Shown here: in pieces, positions 48,176 to 56,269 of the stretch
How the letters are laid out: the number at the start of each line of letters is the position of its first letter
Position numbering within the stretch: position 1 is the stretch's first letter
Assembly (NCBI RefSeq): GCF_000518605.1
Contig: NZ_JADX01000010.1
Coordinates: 186,001-250,000 of the forward strand
DNA: 64,000 nt
Source of the DNA: Shewanella fidelis ATCC BAA-318
GTDB lineage: Bacteria; Pseudomonadota; Gammaproteobacteria; Enterobacterales; Shewanellaceae
Direction: 5' to 3'
Notes under the pieces: model-generated
The model's database searches: none
Seen by the model: the letters and a program-made list of their open reading frames with translations, nothing else
What the model was told of the DNA's origin: nothing
Translations under genes and position numbers: made by a program

Positions 48176-48638
48176 GGATGTATCCCTCAGATTCTATCGC
48201 TAGAATTAGCGTTTCATCGGCAAGCACATTTATACAGTTACCATTACAGCGAGCGCCATTGACTAAAGGCACTCCTTGACGATTAAACTCAATATTAAAG
48301 CTGCTCGCACCACCATTAAACAGCGCAAGGTTTGCTCCCCCTTGAAAGTGTTGTGGAGCATCAGTTCGTGCTGGACTGCCTGAGCATACACCATTAAAGC
48401 GCATAAGCTGATAACTAGTATCTGTTACCGATAAGCGATAACACCTATCTTGATTATTCATCGCCATGATCTGCACTTTACGCAGTTCACTAATAAATTC
48501 ATCACGCAGGGTAAAAGCACTATAACTAGAGGTGGTTAATAGGCGCGGGATCACCACCACTGCAAGGATGGCAATAAGGATAATGGTAGTAACAAGTTCA
48601 ACTAAGGTAAAACCTGTTTGTCGCGGTGTTGTGCGCAT
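48165..48638 (-). CDS. mshC: MSHA minor pilin MshC
   Basis: 157 residues, with prepilin motif TGFTLVELVTTIILIAILAVVV (about 8-29), cleavage at G^F. FimT/GspH-like minor pilin. It is the first gene of the minor-pilin set mshC-D-O-P-Q and is separated from the pilin genes by a terminator and a 182-base gap holding a promoter candidate. Confidence 0.9.
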   Translation of the reverse strand: MRTTPRQTGFTLVELVTTIILIAILAVVVIPRLLTTSSYSAFTLRDEFISELRKVQIMAMNNQDRCYRLSVTDTSYQLMRFNGVCSGSPARTDAPQHFQGGANLALFNGGASSFNIEFNRQGVPLVNGARCNGNCINVLADETLILAIESEGYIHEG

Positions 48639-48662
48639 TATCAGTCCTGAACAGTGCTGCGA

Positions 48663-48690
48663 TGTATAGATATCTATTTAAGCTAATCAA
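48663..48690 (-). promoter_or_regulatory. Promoter candidate for mshCDOPQ
   Basis: On the minus strand TTGATT (48690-48685) and TATACA (48668-48663) are 16 bases apart, 25 bases upstream of mshC. It lies downstream of the pilin terminator at 48781-48807, where a new promoter is needed. Confidence 0.5.
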
Positions 48691-48780
48691 ACTAAAAAGA
48701 TTGAGTGTTAACTCATAGAGTTAGTGTCTAACAATTTAATAAGTATGGCAAATAAAGCCGCTATTAATACACTAGATACA

Positions 48781-48807
48781 AAAAAGGCCTGCGAGGCAGG
48801 CCTTTTT
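48781..48807 (-). terminator. Rho-independent terminator after the second MshA-like gene
   Basis: A perfect 12-bp stem (48781-48792 with 48796-48807) around GAG, with a minus-strand T-run, 13 bases past the pilin stop. It separates pilin transcripts from the minor-pilin genes. Confidence 0.92.
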
Positions 48808-48820
48808 CAGACTGTTAATA

Positions 48821-49315
48821 TCAACAGCCTGTATCTTTTACTTCGTATTTTGGTGCAACACTAGCACTTTGAGCCGGCGTATATTCAAAATGACAGTCAA
48901 CAGGTGAATTTCCTGAAGCATCATATGGTGAACCAACCTGATAAATAACAGTTGGCTTAGTTAGATCGCCACCAGTAGGAGGAACAATAGTCCAATCAGC
49001 AGTGCTTATATCCAATGCTTCCAAAATAGAAGCTGAATCATTTTGTAAATACCCATAAGCAATCTTTACAGTATCCGCAGCATCAGCACCAATTTGAACG
49101 GTTGTATTGCCATCTTTCTCTTTGCTTGCAATTGCAGCTTTTGAGAAAACTAACGAGTTAGCACCTTGCATTGAGCCTTTTAAACCTTGAAGGGTCGAAG
49201 CTCGTGCATCACCTTGTAGATTAATAAACTTAGGCGCAGCAGTGACAGCCAATATACCTAGAATGATAATCACAACCACTAATTCAATTAGCGTAAAACC
49301 ATTTTGTTTTTGCAT
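48821..49315 (-). CDS. Second MshA-like major pilin
   Basis: 164 residues from the ATG at 49315 (GAGAG about 9 bases upstream; a TTG at 49330 is weaker). MQKQNG^[19 protein letters not shown] is the prepilin leader and hydrophobic helix. The first 50 or so residues are nearly identical to the upstream MshA. The C-terminal part, ending in a Cys pair (DCHFEYT ... KDTGC), differs in most positions. It sits 30 bases after mshA, so it probably arose by tandem duplication. Paralogue of mshA; only function by homology. Confidence 0.9.
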   Translation of the reverse strand: MQKQNGFTLIELVVVIIILGILAVTAAPKFINLQGDARASTLQGLKGSMQGANSLVFSKAAIASKEKDGNTTVQIGADAADTVKIAYGYLQNDSASILEALDISTADWTIVPPTGGDLTKPTVIYQVGSPYDASGNSPVDCHFEYTPAQSASVAPKYEVKDTGC

Positions 49316-49344
49316 TTGATGTTCTCTCAACTAACTACTTAAAA

Positions 49345-49872
49345 TTAACAGCCAGAGTCAGTAATTACATAAGTTGGTACAACAGAGGTGCTCTCAGCCT
49401 CAGTATATACAAGCTCACAGTTGTTGGCAGGTGAACCAGCTTGCTTGATAGTGATAGTAGCTGGCGTGCCACCATTTTCTACCACGGTCCATTCTGGAAG
49501 CGGATCATCCGTTGCTAGACCAAAATCAGCATCAATTGCATTGTTAAACTCAGCCAACGTTGCTTGAAGGTAGCCATAATTAGTCTTTGCACTCAAAGCT
49601 GTTCCAATGTTCACACCGCCATCTTCATCAGCAGGGTTTGTCGCATCACCAGTCCACTGTGCTTTTGCTTTTTTCTCATCGCCACCAACAGCAGCTTTAG
49701 CAAAAACTAAACCGTTAGCGCCTTGAATAGCACCTTTAACGCCTTGCAGTGCTGATGCACGAGCATCACTTTGTAAATTAATAAACTTAGGCGCCGCTGT
49801 TACCGCCAAAATACCTAGAATAATAATTACAACCACTAATTCGATTAGGGTAAAACCATTTTGCTTTTGCAT
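49345..49872 (-). CDS. mshA: MSHA major pilin MshA
   Basis: 175 residues. Leader MQKQNG followed by F at +1, then [20 protein letters not shown], the N-terminal alpha-helix that packs the pilus core. A disulfide loop is expected from the C-terminal NCELVYT ... TDSGC. CGAGGTT lies just upstream of the ATG. Between mshB and this gene 100 bases remain. It builds the mannose-sensitive hemagglutinin type IV pilus used in surface attachment. Confidence 0.92.
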   Translation of the reverse strand: MQKQNGFTLIELVVVIIILGILAVTAAPKFINLQSDARASALQGVKGAIQGANGLVFAKAAVGGDEKKAKAQWTGDATNPADEDGGVNIGTALSAKTNYGYLQATLAEFNNAIDADFGLATDDPLPEWTVVENGGTPATITIKQAGSPANNCELVYTEAESTSVVPTYVITDSGC

Positions 49873-49972
49873 ATAAACCTCGAGCTTTTCTCTTTTGCAA
49901 GCACTATATCTAAAACATACAGTTACTTAGCTGTTATCTAGAAAATAACGTTTAAAATTAAATCAAGCGAGC

Positions 49973-50569
49973 TTAGTTAATAAAACTCTGCACCTGACCG
50001 TTACCTGGATTATAAGTGACACCTTTACCAATAGATGTTGTTGGAGTTGGTGTCGGAATACCTGAGTCGTTTAGTGTCAAAGATTCCACTAAGTGATACA
50101 CACATAGCTCAACGCCAGCGACATCATTACCGTCAAGATCGATAACCGTGCCACCTGCGCCGTTATTAACGCTAACCGCGTAACGAGATCCGCGAGCATC
50201 AACGCCTTCCAGTACATTACGTGGTGCATTTTGTAGCACTGTATTAAATACTTCACTGCAGCTAGCGACTGTCATATCAGTCGCTTGTCGGCTACTTGTT
50301 CCTGTAGGAAAGCCAAAACGCGTATCAAGATATACACGAGCACCATCAAGTACTACGTTATCGTTATTACGGCCGTCAACTTCCCACTGAGAGCGCACAA
50401 AGCTGACTGCAGTGGCTAAACCACCAGCTACACCGTCCACACTTGCGTCTTCAGCATCTTCTGTCACATTTAAAAAACGTGGAATTGCGGTCGCAGCCAG
50501 TAAGCCAAGAATGACTATAACTATGACCAATTCAATAAGAGAAAAACCTTTCTGATACTGTTGTTTCAT
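49973..50569 (-). CDS. mshB: MSHA pilin MshB
   Basis: 198 residues. Leader MKQQYQKG followed by FSLIELVIVIVILGLLAATAIPRFL, cleavage at G^F. Longer than the MshA genes and not their duplicate. It keeps a Cys pair (SCSEVFN and ELCVYHL). It starts the pilin gene group; GGGGG lies before its ATG and an extended -10 promoter candidate lies 26 bases upstream. Confidence 0.92.
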   Translation of the reverse strand: MKQQYQKGFSLIELVIVIVILGLLAATAIPRFLNVTEDAEDASVDGVAGGLATAVSFVRSQWEVDGRNNDNVVLDGARVYLDTRFGFPTGTSSRQATDMTVASCSEVFNTVLQNAPRNVLEGVDARGSRYAVSVNNGAGGTVIDLDGNDVAGVELCVYHLVESLTLNDSGIPTPTPTTSIGKGVTYNPGNGQVQSFIN

Positions 50570-50594
50570 TTTACCCCCAGTCTTGTATACGGCT

Positions 50595-50603
50595 ATTCTA
50601 GCA
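50595..50603 (-). promoter_or_regulatory. Extended -10 promoter candidate for mshB-mshA
   Basis: On the minus strand TGCTAGAAT (50603-50595) is an extended -10 element (TG-N-TAGAAT) about 26 bases before mshB. No good -35 is seen. It would start the pilin genes separately from the assembly genes. Confidence 0.45.
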
Positions 50604-50641
50604 GTTTGTTAAAATTAGAAAACAGATAATTTCACTATTCA

Positions 50642-51130
50642 TCACTTAGGTGTCAAAAAAATGACCCGCCCAGAATTGAGTTGATAGCTAATACTTCCGC
50701 CGTCCACGCCAATATATCGGCATGTTTCAGCATTTATATCGAGCTCTGTTACAAAGTGTTGCGTATAACTATCTCCCAACAAACTGCCTATTAACTGCCG
50801 ACAACCAGCAACATTTGTCTCATTGGGAACAGGCCAGCCTCCCTTGGACATTAATACATAACTGACCTGTATCGTGTCTTGGTTGAGATCAGTTCGCCAA
50901 TCAAGTTTTAACTGTGTTGGTTGGCCACGTATTAACCATTGTGACTTCACTCCCGCCAATACGTTCAACATTTTGTTGTGCACATTTTGGATATTAGAGT
51001 TACCCAACAACTTGATGCCATCAAAATGACTAAAAGCTAAATAAGACAGTACTAACAATAGTATAATTATTGAAAATACTTTGCCTGATAGACTCAATAA
51101 CTCACGGTCTGACTTTTGCTGGCTCAACAT
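50642..51130 (-). CDS. mshF: MSHA biogenesis protein MshF
   Basis: 162 residues with one membrane segment (about 15-37, KVFSIIILLLVLSYLAF) and a periplasmic domain ending IGVDGGSISYQLNSGRVIFLTP. Position between mshG and mshB and size fit MshF. No enzymatic motif. It follows mshG by 22 bases. Confidence 0.82.
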   Translation of the reverse strand: MLSQQKSDRELLSLSGKVFSIIILLLVLSYLAFSHFDGIKLLGNSNIQNVHNKMLNVLAGVKSQWLIRGQPTQLKLDWRTDLNQDTIQVSYVLMSKGGWPVPNETNVAGCRQLIGSLLGDSYTQHFVTELDINAETCRYIGVDGGSISYQLNSGRVIFLTPK

Positions 51131-51152
51131 CGCTTTGGCTCACAGCAAAACA

Positions 51153-52373
51153 TTAGCTACCGCCTTTAACCACATTGAGCATATCCCACATCGGCAGATA
51201 AATACCGAGCGCTAAGATCAATACAATACAAGCAACAAAACCAATGAGTATCGGTTCGAGTTTAGCGGTTAAGTTTTTCAGATCGTAATCAACTTCACCT
51301 TCATAAAAATCCGCCGCATCATTAAGCAGTTGATCTATCTGGCCTGTTTCTTCGCCAACCGCGACCATTTGCAGCACCAGCGGTGTAAATAACTGACTGT
51401 TATTAGATACTCGCAGCATCGACTCACCAGATTCAATACCACGACGCATGCCAACAATACGATCATGCATATAAGCATTATCAACCGCATCGGCTACCAA
51501 ACTCAGTGCTTGAGTCATGGGTACACCGGCACTCAGCATCATGGAAAAACTGCGGCAGTAACGCGATAAGGTCGAGCGCTCAATAATACTTCCCACGGCT
51601 GGGATATTCAGCTTCCACCTATCCCACTGTTTTTCACCTTTTTCTGTGCTATGCCAATAACGTATACCAATAAAGCTCGCCCCTAGCACAACTAACATTA
51701 CCGGCCAGTAATTAACAAAAAGGTTTGAAGTGTTAATCAGTAGCTTAGTAGCCCATGGTAGTTCGGCACCAAAACGTGAAAACATCTCAGCGAACTTGGG
51801 GATCACCATGATATTTAAGATCACCATGGCAATCGCAATTGCAATTAATACAAAAATTGGATAACGCATTGCAGACTTGATGCGTCGGCGAGTCTCTTGT
51901 TCACGTTCGATATAGCCTGAGAGCTGTATAAATGCATCTTCAAGCTTACCTGTGTTCTCACCCACATGAACCATAGAAACAAACAGGGCATCAAACACAT
52001 CGGGGTGTTGATTCATTGCTGAAGAGAGAGGGCGACCAGAGGTTAACTGCTCTGAAATATCATCGAGCGCTTCTTTCATACGCTGCGAATGGGTCGTTTC
52101 AGAAAGACCAGCAATCGCCCTTAAAATCGGGATCCCTGAGCGGGTTAATGAATACATCTGCCGAGTAAAAATCTGCAGCTCATCTAGCGCTACTTTTCCT
52201 TTGAATAAGCCTGAAAGGCTAAATTCTTTAACCTCTTTGGCTAAGGTTAGCTCTAGTGGTATCACTCCTCGAGACATTAATTGATCGGCAGCCGCGCTCT
52301 CAGAGCTGGCATCAAGTATGCCTTTTATCTGCTCGCCTTGGGCGCTACGTCCGCGGTACTGATACGATGGCAT
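51153..52373 (-). CDS. mshG: MSHA inner-membrane platform protein MshG
   Basis: 406 residues, PilC/GspF family. Two repeated cytoplasmic helical domains (about 55-190 and 250-370) are joined by transmembrane segments; the last segment (LIGFVACIVLILALGIYLPMWDML) ends the protein. It forms the platform on which MshE acts. It starts 2 bases after the mshE stop. Confidence 0.93.
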   Translation of the reverse strand: MPSYQYRGRSAQGEQIKGILDASSESAAADQLMSRGVIPLELTLAKEVKEFSLSGLFKGKVALDELQIFTRQMYSLTRSGIPILRAIAGLSETTHSQRMKEALDDISEQLTSGRPLSSAMNQHPDVFDALFVSMVHVGENTGKLEDAFIQLSGYIEREQETRRRIKSAMRYPIFVLIAIAIAMVILNIMVIPKFAEMFSRFGAELPWATKLLINTSNLFVNYWPVMLVVLGASFIGIRYWHSTEKGEKQWDRWKLNIPAVGSIIERSTLSRYCRSFSMMLSAGVPMTQALSLVADAVDNAYMHDRIVGMRRGIESGESMLRVSNNSQLFTPLVLQMVAVGEETGQIDQLLNDAADFYEGEVDYDLKNLTAKLEPILIGFVACIVLILALGIYLPMWDMLNVVKGGS

Positions 52374-52375
52374 AA

Positions 52376-54109
52376 TTAAGCCTCACCCTGCTCTAGCGCA
52401 ATATCACTAACATCTTCAACTAACTTAGCCACTTCCTCAATGGTGGTCATGCCTTGGGCTAAGTACTTTAATGCCGACTCTGCTAATGGGGTAAAGTTAG
52501 GACTTTGATAAGCTGCTCGGGTAAAGTCCTGTGGATTACCGGTACGCATCGCTTCGATCATAGCTTCATCTAACTCAAGGATCTCAAATACACCAATCCG
52601 GCCACGATAACCGCTACCATTGCAGCTTTGACAACCACTACCAACACGGAATTTAGCGTTTGAATAATCAAAATGACTGACGTTAGATAACCAAGCTTTA
52701 TCTTGAGCGCTCAGGTGATAATCAACCGCACAGTTCTGGCATACTCGGCGCACAAGGCGCTGAGCAATAATCACTCGTAATGCACTGGCTACCAAATAGC
52801 TTGCTGCGCCCATATCGAGCAAACGCAGAGCACTGGTTACTGCATCATTAGTATGCAAGGTTGATAATACAAAGTGACCAGTAAGCGCACCACGCAAACC
52901 AATCTCAACTGTCTCTTGGTCACGCATCTCACCGACCATGATGATGTCGGGATCTTGACGTAAAGTCGTACGCAGAACGTGAGAAAAATCTAAGCCGATC
53001 TTATGGTTAACTTGTACTTGGTTAATCCGAGGTAATTGGTACTCAACCGGATCTTCCACGGTAATGATCTTGCGATCTGCGGTATTGAGTTCACTTAAGA
53101 TCCCATAAAGAGTTGTAGTTTTACCGCTACCCGTTGGCCCTGTGACCAACAACATGCCATGTGGACGTTTGATCTGGCGACGAACCCGCGCCAACATATC
53201 AGCAGGCATCCCGGTCTCATTCAACGTTAACAAACCAGCAGACTGATCGAGTAAACGCATTACGACAGATTCGCCATGATAGATCGGCATCGTTGACATA
53301 CGCACATCGATCTTATGGCCTTTGATCTCCATATGAAACCGACCATCTTGTGGTAACCGTTTTTCTGAAATATCTAAGCCAGCCATCAGCTTTAAACGTA
53401 ATACCAAAGCTGCAGCAATACTGACTTCTGGCAAAATATTTTCATGTAACTGACCATCGATACGCTGACGAATACGCAGCGATTTTTCACCAGGCTCAAT
53501 ATGAATATCCGATGCCCGCATCTGCACTGCATCTTCAAAAATTGACTGCAACAACTTAACCACTGTGGTTTCATTGTCGCTATCGGCACCTGTTAAGCTA
53601 CCAAGATCAAAAATCTCATCAGCGGCATACTCTTCTTCCAGCTTACCGGCAATCTGTGCAATTTCATCGGTACGACGGTAAAGGTTATCAAAAGCATCAA
53701 GTAGCTGTTCTTCAGTTACTACCGCGATAGAGATAGCCTTAGGCAATAGCTGCATTTCAAGGTTATCCATCGCCTGTAGATCGGCAGGATCACTCATAGC
53801 GACGAGCACACTATCGCCATTATCTTCCACAACTAATGCACGGTAGCGCCGCGCTTGCACCTCTGGCAGTAAACTGACAACTTTAGCGTCAATTGCCCGC
53901 TTACTAATATCAATAAAAGGGATATTTAGCTGTTGTGATAAAAACTGCAGTAATTGCTGCTCAGTAATACAAGATAAATCGATTAACGTTCGCCCTAGCT
54001 TTTTGCCAGTGCTACGTTGCTCAGTCAATGCCTGCTGCAATTGCTCTTCAGTAATGATCAGCTCTTGTACCAGCAGATCACCTAATCGCATTTTTAACTT
54101 GGGTTTCAC
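52376..54109 (-). CDS. mshE: Pilus extension ATPase MshE
   Basis: 577 residues, GspE/PilB type. An N-terminal MshEN domain (about 7-145) begins RLGDLLVQELIITEEQL and continues KKLGRTLIDLSCITEQQLLQFL, the paired motifs known to bind c-di-GMP. Walker A GPTGSGKTTT (about 321-330), the Asp box, Walker B and the His box follow, and a Zn-binding tetra-Cys (CQNC and CQSCNGSGYRG) is near the C-terminus. GTG start overlaps the mshN stop (TAGTG). It powers pilus extension and is stimulated by c-di-GMP in related bacteria. Confidence 0.95.
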   Translation of the reverse strand: MKPKLKMRLGDLLVQELIITEEQLQQALTEQRSTGKKLGRTLIDLSCITEQQLLQFLSQQLNIPFIDISKRAIDAKVVSLLPEVQARRYRALVVEDNGDSVLVAMSDPADLQAMDNLEMQLLPKAISIAVVTEEQLLDAFDNLYRRTDEIAQIAGKLEEEYAADEIFDLGSLTGADSDNETTVVKLLQSIFEDAVQMRASDIHIEPGEKSLRIRQRIDGQLHENILPEVSIAAALVLRLKLMAGLDISEKRLPQDGRFHMEIKGHKIDVRMSTMPIYHGESVVMRLLDQSAGLLTLNETGMPADMLARVRRQIKRPHGMLLVTGPTGSGKTTTLYGILSELNTADRKIITVEDPVEYQLPRINQVQVNHKIGLDFSHVLRTTLRQDPDIIMVGEMRDQETVEIGLRGALTGHFVLSTLHTNDAVTSALRLLDMGAASYLVASALRVIIAQRLVRRVCQNCAVDYHLSAQDKAWLSNVSHFDYSNAKFRVGSGCQSCNGSGYRGRIGVFEILELDEAMIEAMRTGNPQDFTRAAYQSPNFTPLAESALKYLAQGMTTIEEVAKLVEDVSDIALEQGEA

Positions 54110-55365
54110 TAGTACGCTCCTAACTGCAGCAAACGGTTATCGATATAGACTTTTGCCTGTGCTGATAAATTATCTTGAAGTAAGGCTTGCTGATAAGCCT
54201 GTTTTGCATCGCTATATTTCTGTTGTGCATCTAGGGCATAACCTAGCCCCATCCACCAGCGTCCTTGAGTCGGTTCATGCTGTGCAAGTTGTCGATAGCT
54301 TTTTTCAGCCACAGGATAATCTTGTTGCTTCTGCGCTAAATCACTTTGTTGATGCCACTTTTCAACTGCAAAATCACTCGAATCTGGGATGGTATTTAAA
54401 CTGAGTAAAGCTTGCTGAGTCTGGCCGCTAGCTTGTAATACTCGCGCTAACAATAATGAAAACTCGTACTGCTGCGGAAATAGCAGTCGGCCTTGTTCTA
54501 GTAATTGCGCTGCTTGAGGTAATTTATTTTGCCCATAATATAACGCCGCAGCTTGCCTTCTCGCCTGATGTTCTGACGGCTTGTATTCTAACGCGGCCAA
54601 ATAATAGGTTAATGCGTCACTATGTAGCCCCTGCTGTTGAGCATCACTTGCCAATAACATCTGTTTTTGCGCTAGCTGATCTGCTGTAAGCTTGACCTCT
54701 TTAACCGCCATATTGCTACTTTTATGTAGCTCAGAGCTGCGGTCAACTTTACGCGAGATTGTCATTTGTGGCTCTACTGCTGCCACTTCTCTATTCAATG
54801 TCGTTTGCTTTTCAGGTGCAACCGCTGTGGTAGCGACTGGCTTAACTGCAACATCGGTTTTAGCAGCAAGCGAGCTTGTGCTCACCTGCGAGGCGAGATC
54901 ATTAGACGGCTTTGCTTCTGGCTCAATAACAGCTGATACATTTGCTGCTTGCTGTGTAACCTCGTTGCCATTGCTTGGCGTTGACTGCTGAGCACGGCTT
55001 ACAATCGAAGGTTGAGGTAAATCGGGTTGCTGCGAGTCTTCAGCTATTACCTGCTCCTGTCGTTGAAGCTTTGGCTGCAATTGTTGCTCAGCCTGCAGCT
55101 CTTCAGCAACAGGTACAACAGCCTGTTGGGGTTGCTGCGCGACAATAACATTTGTCGAATCTTCCCCGTTACTGAACTCGGTATAATTAAGCGCGACGAA
55201 TACCACTAAACCACCCGCTAGCAACGACAAGCCGCTGGCGAATAGAATTGGCTTTTTAGACGCAACATTTGCAGGTGCTACAATCTGAGATTGCGCCATC
55301 GTTTCAATGCCATGGGGCTGTTGGCGTTTATCTAAATCTTTGAGCATTTTATTTATTACGCTCAT
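54109..55365 (-). CDS. mshN: MSHA biogenesis TPR protein MshN
   Basis: 418 residues from the ATG at 55365, which overlaps the mshM stop as ATGA and has GGGGAG upstream; a frame beginning at 55386 would lie inside mshM. One transmembrane segment (about 45-64), a Gln/Ala/Val-rich linker, and C-terminal TPR repeats (about 240-418). It should support the assembly apparatus in the periplasm. Confidence 0.88.
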   Translation of the reverse strand: MSVINKMLKDLDKRQQPHGIETMAQSQIVAPANVASKKPILFASGLSLLAGGLVVFVALNYTEFSNGEDSTNVIVAQQPQQAVVPVAEELQAEQQLQPKLQRQEQVIAEDSQQPDLPQPSIVSRAQQSTPSNGNEVTQQAANVSAVIEPEAKPSNDLASQVSTSSLAAKTDVAVKPVATTAVAPEKQTTLNREVAAVEPQMTISRKVDRSSELHKSSNMAVKEVKLTADQLAQKQMLLASDAQQQGLHSDALTYYLAALEYKPSEHQARRQAAALYYGQNKLPQAAQLLEQGRLLFPQQYEFSLLLARVLQASGQTQQALLSLNTIPDSSDFAVEKWHQQSDLAQKQQDYPVAEKSYRQLAQHEPTQGRWWMGLGYALDAQQKYSDAKQAYQQALLQDNLSAQAKVYIDNRLLQLGAY

Positions 55366-56267
55366 GTAAGACTCCCCTTGTACCAATAAAATGCACTAAC
55401 CGACATTGCTGCAACCAAAACCATTATTACTAACCAAAAGGGCTTATATTGCTGCTTATACGCATCACTCGTATCATCTATCGCAGCGCCGATATGGTGC
55501 TTTTCAACTTTTTGCGCGCCCTCACCAAAACTCACCAATAACGCTTTATGGGATAACACATTTATCAATCTGGGGATCCCTCGAGCAGCTTTAGCAATAC
55601 GCTTGGCATTGGCTTCACTAAACAACCGACCATTGGCACTGCCGGCAACACTTAAGCGATGCTGAATGTAAGCGGCTGACTCATCATGGCTGAGCGCTCG
55701 TAAGCAATAGCTAAAAGTGATCCTTTGCCTAAGTTGTCTAAATTTATTCTGCGCTAAGCGTTCATCAAGTTCAGGCTGAGCAAACAATACTACTTGCAGT
55801 AATTTACGGCTTTCGGTCTCTAAATTGGTAAACAACCGCAGTGCCTCTAAACTTTCATCTGGTAAGGCTTGTGCCTCATCCAACACTAAAATAATCGAGT
55901 GACCATGAGCACTAAGCGCTAACAACTGCTGTTGGATCAAGCTGGTTAGCTGCTGCTGATCTATCTTATTTGAATGCTTGAGTCCGAGTTCTAGCGCAAC
56001 CGCCCAACGCAGCTCTTCTGGCGTGAGGTAAGGGTTAGGCAAATAAGCACAATGGAAGCGTTCAGGTAACTCATTCATCAATTTACGACAAATCAACGTT
56101 TTACCTGTACCTACCTCACCAGTCACCTTGATAAAGCCTTCGCCGGTCTGCAATGCGGTTTGTAAAACTTGTAAGGCTTCCACATGCGGAGCAAGGCCAA
56201 AGAAAAATCCCGTGTTCGGTGTTAATGAAAACGGGGTTTCAGTTAACCCAAAATGCTGCAGATACAA
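55362..56267 (-). CDS. mshM: MSHA AAA ATPase MshM (ExeA-like)
   Basis: 301 residues. Walker A GEVGTGKT (50-57), Walker B LVLDEAQAL (about 130-138) and RQRITFSYCLRAL follow the ExeA/GspA layout. One C-terminal membrane segment (PFWLVIMVLVAAMSVSAFYW) anchors it. ExeA-like proteins help place the secretin in the cell envelope. It is 2 bases from the mshL stop and overlaps mshN by 4. Confidence 0.92.
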   Translation of the reverse strand: MYLQHFGLTETPFSLTPNTGFFFGLAPHVEALQVLQTALQTGEGFIKVTGEVGTGKTLICRKLMNELPERFHCAYLPNPYLTPEELRWAVALELGLKHSNKIDQQQLTSLIQQQLLALSAHGHSIILVLDEAQALPDESLEALRLFTNLETESRKLLQVVLFAQPELDERLAQNKFRQLRQRITFSYCLRALSHDESAAYIQHRLSVAGSANGRLFSEANAKRIAKAARGIPRLINVLSHKALLVSFGEGAQKVEKHHIGAAIDDTSDAYKQQYKPFWLVIMVLVAAMSVSAFYWYKGSLT

Positions 56268-56269
56268 GC

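Noticed and set aside
49873..49972. Sigma-54 promoter before mshA
   Set aside because: A TTGC word is present but no GG at the needed distance upstream.
54692..54991. 99-codon plus-strand frame opposite mshN
   Set aside because: Product is a Ser/Thr/Ala/Leu-rich mirror of the Gln/Val-rich MshN linker, so it is a composition shadow.
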